From: Pseudothauera rhizosphaerae
Lineage (GTDB): Bacteria > Pseudomonadota > Gammaproteobacteria > Burkholderiales > Rhodocyclaceae
Direction of reading: 5' to 3'
Length of the DNA stretch: 64,000 nt
Assembly: GCF_004801305.1 (NCBI RefSeq)
Contig: NZ_SSOD01000013.1
Coordinates: forward strand, 1 to 64,000
Below are positions 45,386-55,500 of this stretch, piece after piece. Under the pieces are notes generated by a model. The model did not search any database, had not been told where the DNA came from, and saw only the letters and a list, made by a program, of their open reading frames with translations. Both the position numbers and the translations under genes were made by a program. The stretch's first letter is position 1; the number at the start of each line of letters is the position of its first letter.

Positions 45386-45555
45386 GCATTTCCCCTTTTC
45401 TCGTTCCGCACTTTCGGGGCCGCCCCGGATGACGAGGTCGTGATCCGGCGGCGCCCAGTGCTTGTTCCACTCGAAGCAAGCCACGAATGCGGCGGGCATG
45501 GGCCCGCTCCCGTTCGCTCCCTCGCGGCCATCCTGCGTCCCGGCCGCGAGCGCGT

Positions 45556-45571
45556 TGTCGCAAATCCTACA
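45556..45571 (+). promoter_or_regulatory. NifA upstream activator site for the iscA-nifUS operon
   Basis: TGT at 45556-45558 and ACA at 45569-45571, within TTGTCGCAAATCCTACAA. It lies 82 bp before the -24 element. The 326-bp gap 45386-45711 also holds the upstream region of the divergent binding-protein gene and no other gene. Confidence 0.8.
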
Positions 45572-45653
45572 ACCATCCCGTCTCGTCCCGGACACGACAA
45601 CGCACCGGACGGAATAATGCATCAAATTCAAGATGTTGTGTCATTCATCACGG

Positions 45654-45669
45654 TGGCACACCATTTGCA
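45654..45669 (+). promoter_or_regulatory. Sigma-54 promoter of the iscA-nifUS operon
   Basis: TGGCAC-N5-TTGCA matches the consensus exactly. The start is expected about 45680, 32 bp before the iscA ATG. Confidence 0.92.
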
Positions 45670-45711
45670 GCGGATCAGGCGAGACCCCCTTCCCCCTGGA
45701 GAGACAAGATC

Positions 45712-46035
45712 ATGATCACCCTGACCCCCACCGCGCTGAAGGCCGTCAGCCGCTTCATCACCGGTTCCGCCGACCCCGTGGCCGGGCTGCGCATCCACGT
45801 GCAGGGCGGCGGATGTTCCGGGCTGCAGTACGGCATGAAGCTGGAAGCCGAGAAGGCCGACGACGACGTCACGCTCGAACTGGACGGCGTGACCATCCTG
45901 GTCGATCCGTTTTCCGCCCCGCTGCTCTCGGGCGTGACCGTGGACTACGTCGAATCGCTCACCGGTTCCGGCTTCAAGTTCGAAAACCCCAATGCCACGG
46001 GCGGCTGCGCCTGTGGGCAGTCCTTCTCCGCCTGA
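45712..46035 (+). CDS. Nif-type IscA iron-sulfur carrier
   Basis: A 107-aa HesB/IscA family protein. The three conserved cysteines are present: [10 protein letters not shown] (about residue 35) and the C-terminal GGCACGQSF (about 99-101). The nif-specific IscA (IscA-nif) helps load Fe-S clusters on nitrogenase-related proteins alongside NifU. It is first in the operon and is followed 16 bp later by nifU. Confidence 0.93.
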   Translation: MITLTPTALKAVSRFITGSADPVAGLRIHVQGGGCSGLQYGMKLEAEKADDDVTLELDGVTILVDPFSAPLLSGVTVDYVESLTGSGFKFENPNATGGCACGQSFSA

Positions 46036-46051
46036 CAAGGGAGACGCCGCC

Positions 46052-46939
46052 ATGTGGGACTACTCCGAAACCGTCAAGGAACACTTCTACAACCCGCGCA
46101 ACGCCGGCCCCATGGCCGACGCCAACGCCATCGGCGAGGTGGGTTCCATCTCCTGTGGCGACGCGCTGCGCCTGATGCTCAAGGTGGAGCCGGACAGCGA
46201 AAAGATCCTCGACGCCAGCTTCCAGACCTTCGGCTGCGGCTCGGCCATCGCCTCCAGCTCGGCGCTCACCGAGATGATCAAGGGCAAGACCCTGGATGAG
46301 GCGCTCAAGGTCAGCAACCAGGACATCGCCGACTTCCTCGGCGGCCTGCCGCCGGAAAAGATGCACTGCTCGGTGATGGGCCGCGAGGCGCTGCAGAGCG
46401 CCATCGCCAACTACCGCGGCGAGGAATGGGCCGACGACCACGAGGAAGGCGCACTGATCTGCAAGTGCTTCGCCGTGGACTCGGTGATGATCGAGGAGAC
46501 CATCCGCGCCAACAACCTGTGCAGCGTGGAGCAGGTCACCAACTACACCAAGGCCGGCGGCGGCTGCTCGTCCTGCCACGAGGGCATCGAGGAAATCCTC
46601 GCCAAGGTCATGGCCGAACGCGGCGAGACCTTCCAGCCCGCGCCCCCGCCGGAGAAGACCCGGCCGGGCAAGCTGTCCACGCTGGAACGCATCCGCCGCA
46701 TCGAACAGGTCATCGAGAAGGCCCGCCCCAACCTGCAGCGCGACCACGGCGACATCGAGCTGGTGGACGTGGAAGGCAAGACCATCTACGTGGCCATGAA
46801 GGGCGCCTGCTCCGGCTGCCAGATGGAAGCCCTGACCCTGGGCGGCGTGCAGCAGCAGATGATCGAGGCCCTGGGCGAACTGGTGAAGGTGGTGCCGGTG
46901 AAGCTCAAGACCCCGCCGCCGCTGGTGAACCCGAGCTGA
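46052..46939 (+). CDS. nifU: NifU, Fe-S cluster scaffold
   Basis: A 295-aa three-domain scaffold. The IscU-like domain has C35, C62 and C106; the central permanent [2Fe-2S] domain has C137, C139, C172 and C175; the C-terminal Nfu domain has C253 and C256 (GACSGCQME). The first seven fall at the same numbers as in A. vinelandii NifU. It receives sulfur from NifS and passes clusters to the Fe protein and other nif targets. It is followed after 99 bp, which include a hairpin, by nifS. Confidence 0.97.
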   Translation: MWDYSETVKEHFYNPRNAGPMADANAIGEVGSISCGDALRLMLKVEPDSEKILDASFQTFGCGSAIASSSALTEMIKGKTLDEALKVSNQDIADFLGGLPPEKMHCSVMGREALQSAIANYRGEEWADDHEEGALICKCFAVDSVMIEETIRANNLCSVEQVTNYTKAGGGCSSCHEGIEEILAKVMAERGETFQPAPPPEKTRPGKLSTLERIRRIEQVIEKARPNLQRDHGDIELVDVEGKTIYVAMKGACSGCQMEALTLGGVQQQMIEALGELVKVVPVKLKTPPPLVNPS

Positions 46940-46964
46940 CCCCCGAACCGATCTCACTCGCCAC

Positions 46965-46991
46965 GCGGCCCGCCCCACCCCGGCGGGCCGC
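46965..46991. repeat. 10-bp GC hairpin between nifU and nifS
   Basis: GCGGCCCGCC (46965-46974) pairs perfectly with 46982-46991 around a 7-nt loop. It resembles the hairpin after nifF in stem sequence and loop size. With no T-run it is more likely an intercistronic stabiliser than a terminator. Confidence 0.55.
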
Positions 46992-47038
46992 CCGAAAACC
47001 GCCCGACCGATCCGGCCGGCGCTCCCGCGGAGAGCACC

Positions 47039-48265
47039 ATGAGCATCCCGAATTCCCTGCCCCCGATCTACCTCGACAACAACGCCACCACGCGCTGCGC
47101 GCCCGAAGCCGTGGCCGCCATGCTGCCCTACTTCACCGAGCAGTTCGGCAACCCCTCGTCGATGCACAGCTTCGGCTCCAAGGTCGGGCACGAGGTCAAG
47201 GCGGCGCGGGCGGCCCTGCAGAAGCTGCTCGGCGCCGAGTACGACTCCGAAATCGTCTATACCGCGGGCGGCACGGAAGCGGACAACACCGCCATCCTGT
47301 CGGCGCTCAAGGCCTCGCCGGACCGCAAGGAAATCATCACCACCTCCGTGGAGCACCACGCCGTGCTGCACCTCTGTGACCAGCTCGAGAAGGACGGCTA
47401 CACCATCCACCGCCTCAAGGTGGACGGCAAGGGCCGCCTGGACCTGGACGAATACCGCAAGCTGCTCACCGACAAGGTCGCCATCGTCTCGGTGATGTGG
47501 GCCAACAACGAGACCGGCACCCTGTTCCCGGTGGAGGAGATGGCGCGCCTGGCCCACGACGCCAACATCCTGTTCCACACCGATGCGGTCCAGGCCGTGG
47601 GCAAGGTGGAGCTCAACATGGCCGACTCGGCCATCGACATGCTTTCGCTCTCCGGCCACAAGCTGCACGGCCCCAAGGGCATCGGCGCCCTCTACCTGCG
47701 CCGCGGCTCGCGCTTCCGCCCGCTGCTGCGCGGCGGCGGCCAGGAACGCGGACGCCGCGCCGGCACCGAGAACGTGCCCGGCATCATCGGCCTCGGCGTC
47801 GCCGCCCGCCTTGCCCGCGAGCACATGGCCTACGAGAACACCCAGGTGCGCGCGCTGCGCGACAAGCTGCAGGCCGGCATCCTGGCCGCGGTGCCCAATG
47901 CCTTCGCCACCGGCGACCTGGACAACCGCCTGCCCAACACGCTCAACATCGCCTTCGAGTACGTGGAGGGCGAGGCCATCCTGATGCTGCTCAACAAGCA
48001 GGGCATCGCCGCCTCCTCCGGCTCGGCCTGCACCTCCGGCTCCCTGGAGCCCTCCCACGTGATGCGCGCCATGGGCATCCCCTACACCGCCGCCCACGGC
48101 ACCATCCGCTTCTCCCTGTCGCGGGAGAACACCGAGGCCGAGATCGACCGCGTCATCGCCGCGGTGCCGCTCATCATCGCCCAGTTGCGCAAGCTCTCGC
48201 CCTACTGGGGCGAAAACGGCCCGGTCACCGACCCGGACAAGGCCTTCGCCCCCACGTATGCCTGA
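47039..48265 (+). CDS. nifS: NifS, cysteine desulfurase
   Basis: A 408-aa PLP enzyme that takes sulfur from cysteine for NifU. K208 in [14 protein letters not shown] binds PLP, and the persulfide-forming cysteine is C331 in [27 protein letters not shown] at residue 11 is the typical N-terminus. The SACTSGS form of the active-site loop is that of the NifS/IscS class. It lies between nifU and nifP, so sulfur source, desulfurase and scaffold are made together. Confidence 0.97.
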   Translation: MSIPNSLPPIYLDNNATTRCAPEAVAAMLPYFTEQFGNPSSMHSFGSKVGHEVKAARAALQKLLGAEYDSEIVYTAGGTEADNTAILSALKASPDRKEIITTSVEHHAVLHLCDQLEKDGYTIHRLKVDGKGRLDLDEYRKLLTDKVAIVSVMWANNETGTLFPVEEMARLAHDANILFHTDAVQAVGKVELNMADSAIDMLSLSGHKLHGPKGIGALYLRRGSRFRPLLRGGGQERGRRAGTENVPGIIGLGVAARLAREHMAYENTQVRALRDKLQAGILAAVPNAFATGDLDNRLPNTLNIAFEYVEGEAILMLLNKQGIAASSGSACTSGSLEPSHVMRAMGIPYTAAHGTIRFSLSRENTEAEIDRVIAAVPLIIAQLRKLSPYWGENGPVTDPDKAFAPTYA

Positions 48266-48282
48266 CCACGCCTGATCCCGCC

Positions 48283-49092
48283 ATGAAGAGCGACGCCCTG
48301 CCCATGACCGACGCCGCCGCCACCCCCGGCCTGCTGGCCCTGCTGCGCGAGGACGTGCGCTGCGTGTTCGGCCGCGACCCGGCCGCGCGCACCGCCTGGG
48401 AAGTGCTCACCACCTACCCCGGCGTGCATGCGGTCATGGCCCACCGCCTCGCCCACGCCCTGTGGCGCCGCGGCTGGCGCTACCCGGCGCGCCTGCTGGG
48501 CTTCCTCGCCCGCGTCGCGAGCAACGTGGACATCCACCCCGGCGCGCGCATCGGCCGGCGTTTCTTCATCGACCACGGCGCCGGCGTGGTGATCGGCGAG
48601 ACCGCCGAGGTGGGCAACGACGTCACCCTCTACCACGGCGTCACCCTGGGCGGCACCACCTGGAACCCCGGCAAGCGCCACCCCACCCTGGGCGACCACG
48701 TGGTGGTGGGCGCCGGCGCCAAGATCCTGGGCGCCATCACCATCGGCGCGCGGGTGCGGGTGGGCGCCAACTCGGTGGTGGTCAAGAACGTGCCCGCCGA
48801 CCGCACCGTGGTCGGCATCCCGGCCCGCGTGGTGCGGCGCGAGGCGCCCATCCTCACCGCGGGCGAGGAGCTCAACCTGGACCACCACCTGCTGCCCGAC
48901 CCGGTGGGCCACACGCTGAACTGCCTGGTGGACCGCATCGCCATGCTGGAAAACGAACTCGCGCAACTGCGCCAGGGCACCGCCCCGGCCGCGCGCACGG
49001 CGATCCCCATCGCCGCACCGGACTGCCAGGCCCACACCGACGACGCCTGTCCCCAATGCGCCTGCCAGCCCGAGACGAGCGAGGCGCACTGA
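48283..49092 (+). CDS. nifP: NifP-type serine O-acetyltransferase
   Basis: A 269-aa left-handed beta-helix acetyltransferase of the CysE family. The active-site and hexapeptide region includes [31 protein letters not shown] and [25 protein letters not shown] (about residues 83-135), typical of CysE. It makes O-acetylserine and so boosts cysteine supply for NifS. The C-terminal extension ends in a cysteine-containing tail ([17 protein letters not shown]) not usual for CysE; its role is unknown. Its stop overlaps the next ATG by one base (TGATG). Confidence 0.9.
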   Translation: MKSDALPMTDAAATPGLLALLREDVRCVFGRDPAARTAWEVLTTYPGVHAVMAHRLAHALWRRGWRYPARLLGFLARVASNVDIHPGARIGRRFFIDHGAGVVIGETAEVGNDVTLYHGVTLGGTTWNPGKRHPTLGDHVVVGAGAKILGAITIGARVRVGANSVVVKNVPADRTVVGIPARVVRREAPILTAGEELNLDHHLLPDPVGHTLNCLVDRIAMLENELAQLRQGTAPAARTAIPIAAPDCQAHTDDACPQCACQPETSEAH

Positions 49093-49619
49093 TGGACCTG
49101 CTGCACTTCGATCCGGAGCCGCTGTACTTCGACGATCCGCTGCCCGAAGGCGTGCTGGCGCTGCTGGAAGCGGCCGGCGAGCGTTACGGCGAAGCGGAAG
49201 CCGAAACCCTGCTGGAGCAGGCCCACGCCGCCGCGCCGGACCATCTGATGGTGCTGGTGGCGCGCTACCGCTACTTCTTCTACCGCCACCGCCTGGCCGA
49301 AGCCGACGCGGTGGTGTGGCAGGCGGTGGCCGTCGTCGCCGCCCGCCTCGGCCTGCCGGCGGATGGCCGCGGGCTGGACGAGGAGCGCATCGCCGCCGCC
49401 GCGCAACGCTCGATGACGCTCACCCGCTTCTACCTCTCCGCGCTCAAGGCCGCCGCCTACGTGCGCCTGCGCCGCGGCGAGACCGCCGGCGCGGTGCGCC
49501 TGCTGGAAACCCTGGTGCGGGTGGACCAGGCCGACCGCCTCGGCGGCCAGGCCCTGCTCCACATCGCCCACAACCGCCAGTCGGAAGAGGCCGGCGAGCT
49601 GGCCGAACTGGACCACTGA
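49092..49619 (+). CDS. Unknown TPR-like helical protein in the nifUS operon
   Basis: A 175-aa acidic protein made almost only of helices. Pairs of helices such as LALLEAAGERYGEAEAETLL, HLMVLVARYRYFFYRHRLAE and AVRLLETLVRVDQADRLGG suggest two or three TPR-like repeats. There are no cysteines, signal peptide or membrane segment. I recognise no named family. The gene overlaps nifP by one base and is 23 bp before nifW, so it is made with the nif maturation proteins. A scaffold or adaptor for nitrogenase maturation is possible. Confidence 0.7.
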   Translation: MDLLHFDPEPLYFDDPLPEGVLALLEAAGERYGEAEAETLLEQAHAAAPDHLMVLVARYRYFFYRHRLAEADAVVWQAVAVVAARLGLPADGRGLDEERIAAAAQRSMTLTRFYLSALKAAAYVRLRRGETAGAVRLLETLVRVDQADRLGGQALLHIAHNRQSEEAGELAELDH

Positions 49620-49642
49620 ACCCCCTTACGGAGCCAAGCATC

Positions 49643-49960
49643 ATGGACGAGCTGACCCTGGACGAAGCCCTGGAAGAACTCTCCTCCGCCGAGGACTTCC
49701 TCGACTTCTTCGGCGTGGAGTACGACCCCAAGGTGGTGCATGTGAACCGCCTGCACATCCTGCAGCGCTACCACGACTACCTCGCCCACAACCCGGCCCC
49801 GGAGGGCGACGAGGACGCCGCCCGCGCCCACTACCGCGCCTTCCTGGAACGCGCCTACAGCGACTTCACGGTCTCGGACGCGGTCACCGAGAAGGTCTTC
49901 GCGGTGTTCCGCAAGGCCAGCGGCACCGCCTTCGTGTCCATCGATTCCATCCAGCGCTAG
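49643..49960 (+). CDS. nifW: NifW, nitrogenase-stabilising protein
   Basis: A 105-aa protein of the NifW family. Its core is LSSAEDFLDFFGVEYDPKVVHVNRLHILQRYHDYL (residues 13-47), followed by YRAFLERAYSDFTVSDAVTEKVF. NifW binds MoFe protein and protects it, or aids its maturation, especially in the presence of oxygen. It is followed 25 bp later by nifZ, the usual partner. Confidence 0.94.
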   Translation: MDELTLDEALEELSSAEDFLDFFGVEYDPKVVHVNRLHILQRYHDYLAHNPAPEGDEDAARAHYRAFLERAYSDFTVSDAVTEKVFAVFRKASGTAFVSIDSIQR

Positions 49961-49985
49961 GGCACCGGCGACGGAAGACGCGGCC

Positions 49986-50450
49986 ATGATCCACCAGTTC
50001 GACTACGGCGACGCCGTGCGGGTGACCCGCAACGTGCGCAACGACGGCACCTTCCCCGGCCTGGAGATCGGCGAGCTGCTGATGCGCCGCGGCAGCATCG
50101 GCACGGTGATCGAGATCGGCACCTTCCTGCAGGACCAGATCATCTACACCGTGCACTTCCTCGACGCCGGACGCATCGTCGGCTGCCGCGAGGAAGAGCT
50201 GATCGGCGCCGACGAGCCGTGGAACCCGAGCCGTTTCGAATCCCGCGAGAGGGTGCGCGCCGAACGCGACTTCGCCATCCAGGGCGAGGTGGTCACCCCG
50301 CGCGGCACCGTGGGCGAAGTGCTCAAGGTCATGCGCGACCTGCCGGGCGGCGTGCACTACCACGTCATCTTCGGCGGCCGCGTGCTGTGCGTGCCGGAAG
50401 CCTCCCTGTCCTCCCTCACTCCGGCCGAGGACGAGGAATCCCCCGCATGA
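49986..50450 (+). CDS. nifZ: NifZ, P-cluster maturation protein
   Basis: A 154-aa protein with two NifZ-like segments: FDYGDAVRVTRNVRNDGTFP (residues 5-24) with GSIGTVIEIGTFLQDQIIYTVHFL, and RAERDFAIQGEVVTPRGTVGEVLKVMR with YHVIFGGRVLCVPEASL. NifZ is needed for forming the second P-cluster of MoFe protein in A. vinelandii. The stop overlaps the nifM start (ATGA). A single-domain relative lies at 35725. Confidence 0.92.
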   Translation: MIHQFDYGDAVRVTRNVRNDGTFPGLEIGELLMRRGSIGTVIEIGTFLQDQIIYTVHFLDAGRIVGCREEELIGADEPWNPSRFESRERVRAERDFAIQGEVVTPRGTVGEVLKVMRDLPGGVHYHVIFGGRVLCVPEASLSSLTPAEDEESPA

Positions 50451-51289
50451 ACGCCCTGGCCTACTACGAGCTGCAGGCCGCCCACAGCCTGTTCGGCAAG
50501 CCGGCCGGCGCGCTGGACGAGCGCGAGACACGCAAGGTGCGCGCGGTGGCCGAACGCTATGCCGAGATCGAGGCCGCCGTGCTGGCCAGCGAGGAAGCGC
50601 GCGGCGTCTGTCTGCAGCCCGAAGCGGTGGCCGACGCGGAAGCCGAGATCCACGCCCGCTACGCGGACGACACCGCCTTCGACGGCGCGCTGGACGACGC
50701 CGGCCTGAACCGGGGAAGCCTGCACGCCGCGCTGCAGCGCAGCCTGCTGGTGGAGGCGGTGATGGCCCGCGTCGGCGCGCGCGTGGAGCCGGTGGGCGAG
50801 ACCGAGGCGGAAATCTTCTACTACACCCACCTGGAGCGCTTCCGCAGTCCCGAGACGCGCACCGCGCGCCACATCCTGATCACCATCAACGACGACCTGC
50901 CGGACAGCGGCCGGGAAGCCGCCACCCGCCGCATCGGCGAGATCGCCCGCCGCCTCGCCGCCAAGCCGGAACGCTTCGCCGAGCAGGCCATGAAGCACTC
51001 CGAATGCCCCACCGCGCTCAACGGCGGCCTGCTCGGCGACGTGCCGCGCGGCCAGCTCTACCCGGAACTGGAAGCCGCCCTGTTCGCGCTGCCGGAGGGC
51101 GGGATCGGCGCGCCGGTGGAATCCGAACTGGGCTTCCACCTGCTGCTGTGCGAAAAGGTCCGCCCCGAACGCACCGTGCCCTGGACGGAAGTGGCCGACA
51201 CCCTGCGCACCCGCCTCACCGAGGAGCGGGCGCGCAAGGAAACCAAGGCCTGGCTGCAGCAGTTGATGGCGGGCGCGGCAACGAGCTGA
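50447..51289 (+). CDS. nifM: NifM, peptidyl-prolyl isomerase for the Fe protein
   Basis: A 280-aa parvulin-type PPIase needed for making active NifH in Azotobacter and Klebsiella. The N-terminal helical domain (about 1-125) begins YYELQAAHSLFGKPAGAL, and the parvulin domain (about 138-238) has TARHILITINDDLP, ALNGGLLGDVPRGQLYPELE and SELGFHLLLCEKV. It is the last gene of the operon; its stop is 1 bp from the stop of the convergent binding-protein gene, leaving no space for a separate terminator. Confidence 0.92.
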   Translation: MNALAYYELQAAHSLFGKPAGALDERETRKVRAVAERYAEIEAAVLASEEARGVCLQPEAVADAEAEIHARYADDTAFDGALDDAGLNRGSLHAALQRSLLVEAVMARVGARVEPVGETEAEIFYYTHLERFRSPETRTARHILITINDDLPDSGREAATRRIGEIARRLAAKPERFAEQAMKHSECPTALNGGLLGDVPRGQLYPELEAALFALPEGGIGAPVESELGFHLLLCEKVRPERTVPWTEVADTLRTRLTEERARKETKAWLQQLMAGAATS

Positions 51290-51290
51290 A

Positions 51291-52424
51291 TCAGCGCATG
51301 AAGCGGCCCCCGCGGCCGACGATGGTCAGTTCGACGAAGTCCGAGCCGTTGTGGTCGCTGTCGGTGAAGTTCACCACGAAGCCGCCGAAGTCGTGGCGGC
51401 GGATCGATTCGAGCGCGTCGATCAGCGCCTTGCGGCTCAGGTTGGGGCCGGCGCGGCGCAGGCCCTCCACGAACACCTTGGCGGCCAGGAAACCCTCCAT
51501 GCTGGTGAAGGAGAGCGCTTCGTGGCCGGCCGCCGTCATCGCGCTGCGGTATTCGCGCACCACCGGTTCCACGCCGGAGAAGGGATAGGGCACGACCTGG
51601 GACACCATCACCCCGTGGCCGTCTTCGCCCAGCGCGGCCGCCAGCGGACGGCTGCCGACGAAGGACACGTTGAAGAACTGGACGGGGGCGTCGTCGTTCT
51701 TCATCGCCTTGACCAGCGCGGCACAGGAGGCATAGGCGCTGATCTGGATGACCGCCGCGGGCTTGGCGGCGGCGAGGGCGCGGGCGGCCCCGGCCACGTC
51801 GGTGCTGTTGCGCTCCACCGTGGCGATGGCGGCGATCGGCAGCCCGCGCTTGGCCATGGCGCGCTCGACGCCGGCCAGGCCGGCGCGGCCGTAGGCGTCG
51901 TTCTGGTGGAAAACCGCGATCCTGGTGGTGCCGGCGGCGACCAGGTGGTCGACGATGCGCTCGGTCTCCTGGAAGTAGCTCGCGCGCACGTTGAAGACGT
52001 AGCGGTTGAACGGCTCGCGCAGCAGTTCGGCGCCGGTGAAGGGACCGATGAAGGGGACTTTCGCGTCGGTGAAGATCGGGACCGCCGCCTGGCTGGTGGG
52101 GGTGCCCACATAACCGATCAGGGCGAAGACGTTGCGCCGCTCGATCAGCTCGCGGGTGTTGGCGGCGGCCCGCTCCGGCTCGTAGCCGTCGTCCAGCGAC
52201 ACCAGCTCGATCTGGCGTCCATGAATGCCGCCGCCGGCGTTCACCGTGGCGAAGTAGGCGAGCAGGCCCTGGCGCATTTCGATGCCCAGTTCGCTCGCCG
52301 GGCCGCTCAATGCGGCGGACTGGCCGACGGTGACGGTGGTGGCGGTGATGCCCTGGGCGAACGCAGGGCTACAGGCGAGGGCTGCCAGAGCGAGGCCGGA
52401 CAGCAGGTGGCGTAGGATTTTCAT
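51291..52424 (-). CDS. Branched-chain amino acid-type ABC substrate-binding protein (second copy)
   Basis: A 377-aa periplasmic binding protein of the same family as the one at 44255. The signal peptide is MKILRHLLSGLALAALACSP (cut after AFA), then ITATTVTVGQSAALSGPASE. The endings of the two proteins are alike (DALESIRRHDFGGFVV here, DALEGIRNYDLGGIRA there). No transporter genes are adjacent. The start at 52424 is set by the signal peptide; in-frame ATGs further upstream lie in AT-rich leader DNA. Confidence 0.88.
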   Translation of the reverse strand: MKILRHLLSGLALAALACSPAFAQGITATTVTVGQSAALSGPASELGIEMRQGLLAYFATVNAGGGIHGRQIELVSLDDGYEPERAAANTRELIERRNVFALIGYVGTPTSQAAVPIFTDAKVPFIGPFTGAELLREPFNRYVFNVRASYFQETERIVDHLVAAGTTRIAVFHQNDAYGRAGLAGVERAMAKRGLPIAAIATVERNSTDVAGAARALAAAKPAAVIQISAYASCAALVKAMKNDDAPVQFFNVSFVGSRPLAAALGEDGHGVMVSQVVPYPFSGVEPVVREYRSAMTAAGHEALSFTSMEGFLAAKVFVEGLRRAGPNLSRKALIDALESIRRHDFGGFVVNFTDSDHNGSDFVELTIVGRGGRFMR

Positions 52425-52493
52425 CAGTTGCGTCTCCAAATATGGCATTGCGCCTTGTATGGGTACTGCATGATTATCGAAGTACCGATCGGC

Positions 52494-52499
52494 ATTATA
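52494..52499 (-). promoter_or_regulatory. -10 box TATAAT upstream of the binding-protein gene
   Basis: A perfect TATAAT on the minus strand, in an 89-bp stretch (52425-52513) much richer in AT than its surroundings. A -35 could only fall in the end of recC and is poor (GATGAA at 17 bp). The leader to ATG 52424 would be about 60 nt. Confidence 0.45.
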
Positions 52500-52513
52500 C
52501 CGCCATGACATTT

Positions 52514-55500
52514 CTATTCATCCGCCTGCCGGGTCGATGAGACCTCGCGCCCGTCTTCCAGGTATTCCCTCAGCGGCCCGAACACCGTTTCCGCCAGTGC
52601 GAAGAACGCCTCGTCCAGCGGCTGCGCCTCGCCGCGCAGCGCGAGGCGGTAGGCCGGGTCGTGCGCCTCGCCGAACTCCGCGCGCTGTCCGCCGCTCCAT
52701 TTCCGCAGCGCGGCCTTGATGCTTGCCCCCTCGCTCACGTAGGCCCACGCCGATTTCGGATAGAAGTGCAGGGGCCGGACCAGCCCGGCGCGGTAGCGGG
52801 CGACCAGTTCCGCCAGCCGCGCGCGTGCTTCCTGCGGCGCCACGGGGCGCAGCACGAAGTCGCCGTCCCGCGCCACGCCGCGGGTCACGCACTCGGCCCC
52901 GGACGGCGGCCCCGCGCACAAGGCCAGATGCGCCAGCCAGGCGGCGAGGTAATCGCCGGCGCGGCTGTCGTCGTAGCGCGCGTGTACGCGCCCGCCCGTG
53001 CGCAGGTCGGCGAAGGTGGCGGCGAATTCCCAGGCTTCGCCGTCCAGTTCCAGCGCCAGCCGCAGTTCGTGTGCCGGCAGGGGTTCGCCCATGCCCGCCG
53101 CCCGCAGCCGGGCCGCGTAGTCCTGCAGCGCGGCGATCTCGGCGCGCAGCGCCTCCTCGCCGATGGCACCGGCAGGGTATTCCGCACCGGCGCGGGCGAG
53201 GGCGAACAGGGCGTCCGCGTCCGGCGGCCCGTCCTGCACCAGCACCGGCACCAGACGTGCGGCCAGCACGCGGAGGGCGGACCAGTCGGGCAGGAAGGGT
53301 TCCACGTCGGCCAGTTCCTCCTCCCCTTCCGGCAGTTCCAGGCCCAGGCGCTCCCGCAGCAGGTAGCGGCAGGGATGGCGGTAGAAGCGCCCGAGCTGCG
53401 CCAGCGACACGCTGCGCCAGGCCGCCTCCGGCGGCGGCAGCGGGGCGGTGAAGAAGGGGACGGCGGCGGATGCGTCCGCGCCGCCTTCGTCGTGCTCTTC
53501 GTCGCCGTCCTCGCCGCCTTCGCCGCTTTCGGGGGCGGCCGCGGGCGGCGCCGCATTCACCGCGCTCAGGCGGGCGGCGAGCGCGGCGGCGTACTCGTCG
53601 TGGTAGCTCGCCAGGCGGGGATCACCCGCCGCGCCGGGCACGAAGTAATCCACCGAGAAGGGCTGCAGCGGGTGTTCCACCGTCAGCCGGCGGCGCGCGG
53701 CGGCGAGCACGGCCGGCTCGGCGGGATCGGCGGCGCAGGCGGCGGCGAGCACGTCCAGCAGTTCGTCCACCAGCACCGCAGGCGGCAGTTCGGCGCCGTC
53801 GCGCACGCTGCGCCCGGTGTAGGACAGGTGCAGCACCTCGCGTGCGGCGAGCAGCAGGTCGAGGAAGAGGTTGCGGTCGTCGAGGCGGCGCTGGCGGTCG
53901 CCCTTGTGGGGGAAGGCCGCCATCAGGTCGAATTCGTCGGCGCGGTCGCTGCCGGGGAAGGCGCCCTGGTCCAGGCCGACGATGGCCACCACCTCGTAGG
54001 GCAGGCCGCGCAGCGCCGGCATGGCGGAGAAGGTGACGGAGCCGCCCGGCACGCCGCCGCGGGCGGGGTCGTCCAGGCGGGCGGCGAGCGCGGCGCGCAC
54101 CACCTCCGGCGGCAGCGCCTCGCCCAGGCCGGCGGCAACCATGTCGGCCGTCAGCGCGGCAATGGCGGCACGCACCTCGCGCAGTTCGTCGGCCCAGCGC
54201 ATGTCGTCGCTGACCAGGCGGTCCAGCGCGTCGTTGAGGCTGCGCCGCCAGGCGCCGGCGTCCTGCGGGCGCAGCAGCGCGTCGCGCAGGCTGCGCAGGG
54301 TGTCCACATAGCGCCACAGGCGGCCCAGGGCGAGGGCCTCGTTGCCTTCCGGCAGGCCGGCGCCGATCCGGCCGGCGAAGGGCGCGGCCACCGCGGCCTC
54401 ACCCGCGGCCCACCCCAGGTAGAGGCGGTGCAGGCCCTCTTCCAGCGTCCAGGCGGCGGCATGGCCGGCTTCCCCGGCACGCAGCCCCCAGTGCATGCCG
54501 GCCCCGCGCATCCATTCATGCACGGTCTCCAGCCCATCCACGTCGAGTCCGAAGCGCGCCGCCACCGCCGGCTGCTGCAGCAGGTCGAACACCTCGCTGG
54601 CGGCAAAGCGCCCACCCATCGCCAGGGCCAGCAACCCGTCCAGCGCCTGCGCCACGGCGTTCTCCCGCGTGCCGCCCAGGCCGGTGACGCGCCACGGAAT
54701 GCGGCGGGTCGCGGGCGCGGTGCCGAACACCGCCTCGATCAGCGGCGCCGTGCCTTCCAGGTCCGGCGTGAGCACCAGCACGTCCGCGGGGCGCAGCGCC
54801 GGGTCCGCATCGAACAGCCCCAGCAGGCGGTCGTGCAGCACCTCCAGCTCGCGGGTGCGGGAATGGCAGACGTGCACCTCGATGCTGCGGTCGGTTCCGG
54901 CCAATTCGATGCTGCCCGGCTCCAGCTCGGCGAGATCGAGGATGGCGTTGTGCAGGCGGGCGAGCAGATGGCCGCCGGGGTGCTCGACGAAGGCCGCCTC
55001 TTCGGCCACCTCGTGCTCGCCCTCGAACAACAGGTCGATGTGGGCCTGGGTCTGCCGCCCCCAGGCGGCCAGCAGACGGTTGCCGGTGTCCAGGAACAGG
55101 TCCGCCTGGCGCGCGGCGAGCCAGGACAGGCGGCGCGCGTCCACCACGTCGAACCAGTATTCGCGGCAGGGGTTGAGCGTATAGAGCTGCACGTCCACGA
55201 CGCGGCCCAGCCCGCGCAGCAGTTCGAGGTAGAGCGGCGGCAACGCCGGCAGGCCGAACACGTGCACCCGCTGCGGCAGGCCGAGGCCGGCGAGCCGTTC
55301 CGCGTCCATTCCGTCCAGCGCGCGCAGGAAGGCCGCCGCCGGATGTTCGCGGCGCCGCGGCATGCCCGCCTGCAGCCGGCGCCACAGCTCGGCCTGCCAG
55401 GCCTCGTCGGCGCGCTGCGCGTCGTTCGCCTCACGCCCGCCGAAGGCGCTGCGCCCTTCGGACCAGGCCGCCAGCCAGCGCGGGCGGTAGGTGAGGTAGT

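Noticed and set aside
45974-48097. A 707-codon minus-strand frame over nifU and nifS
   Set aside because: Composition is Gly/Ala/Val/His-rich without motifs, and both genes beneath are complete and motif-verified.
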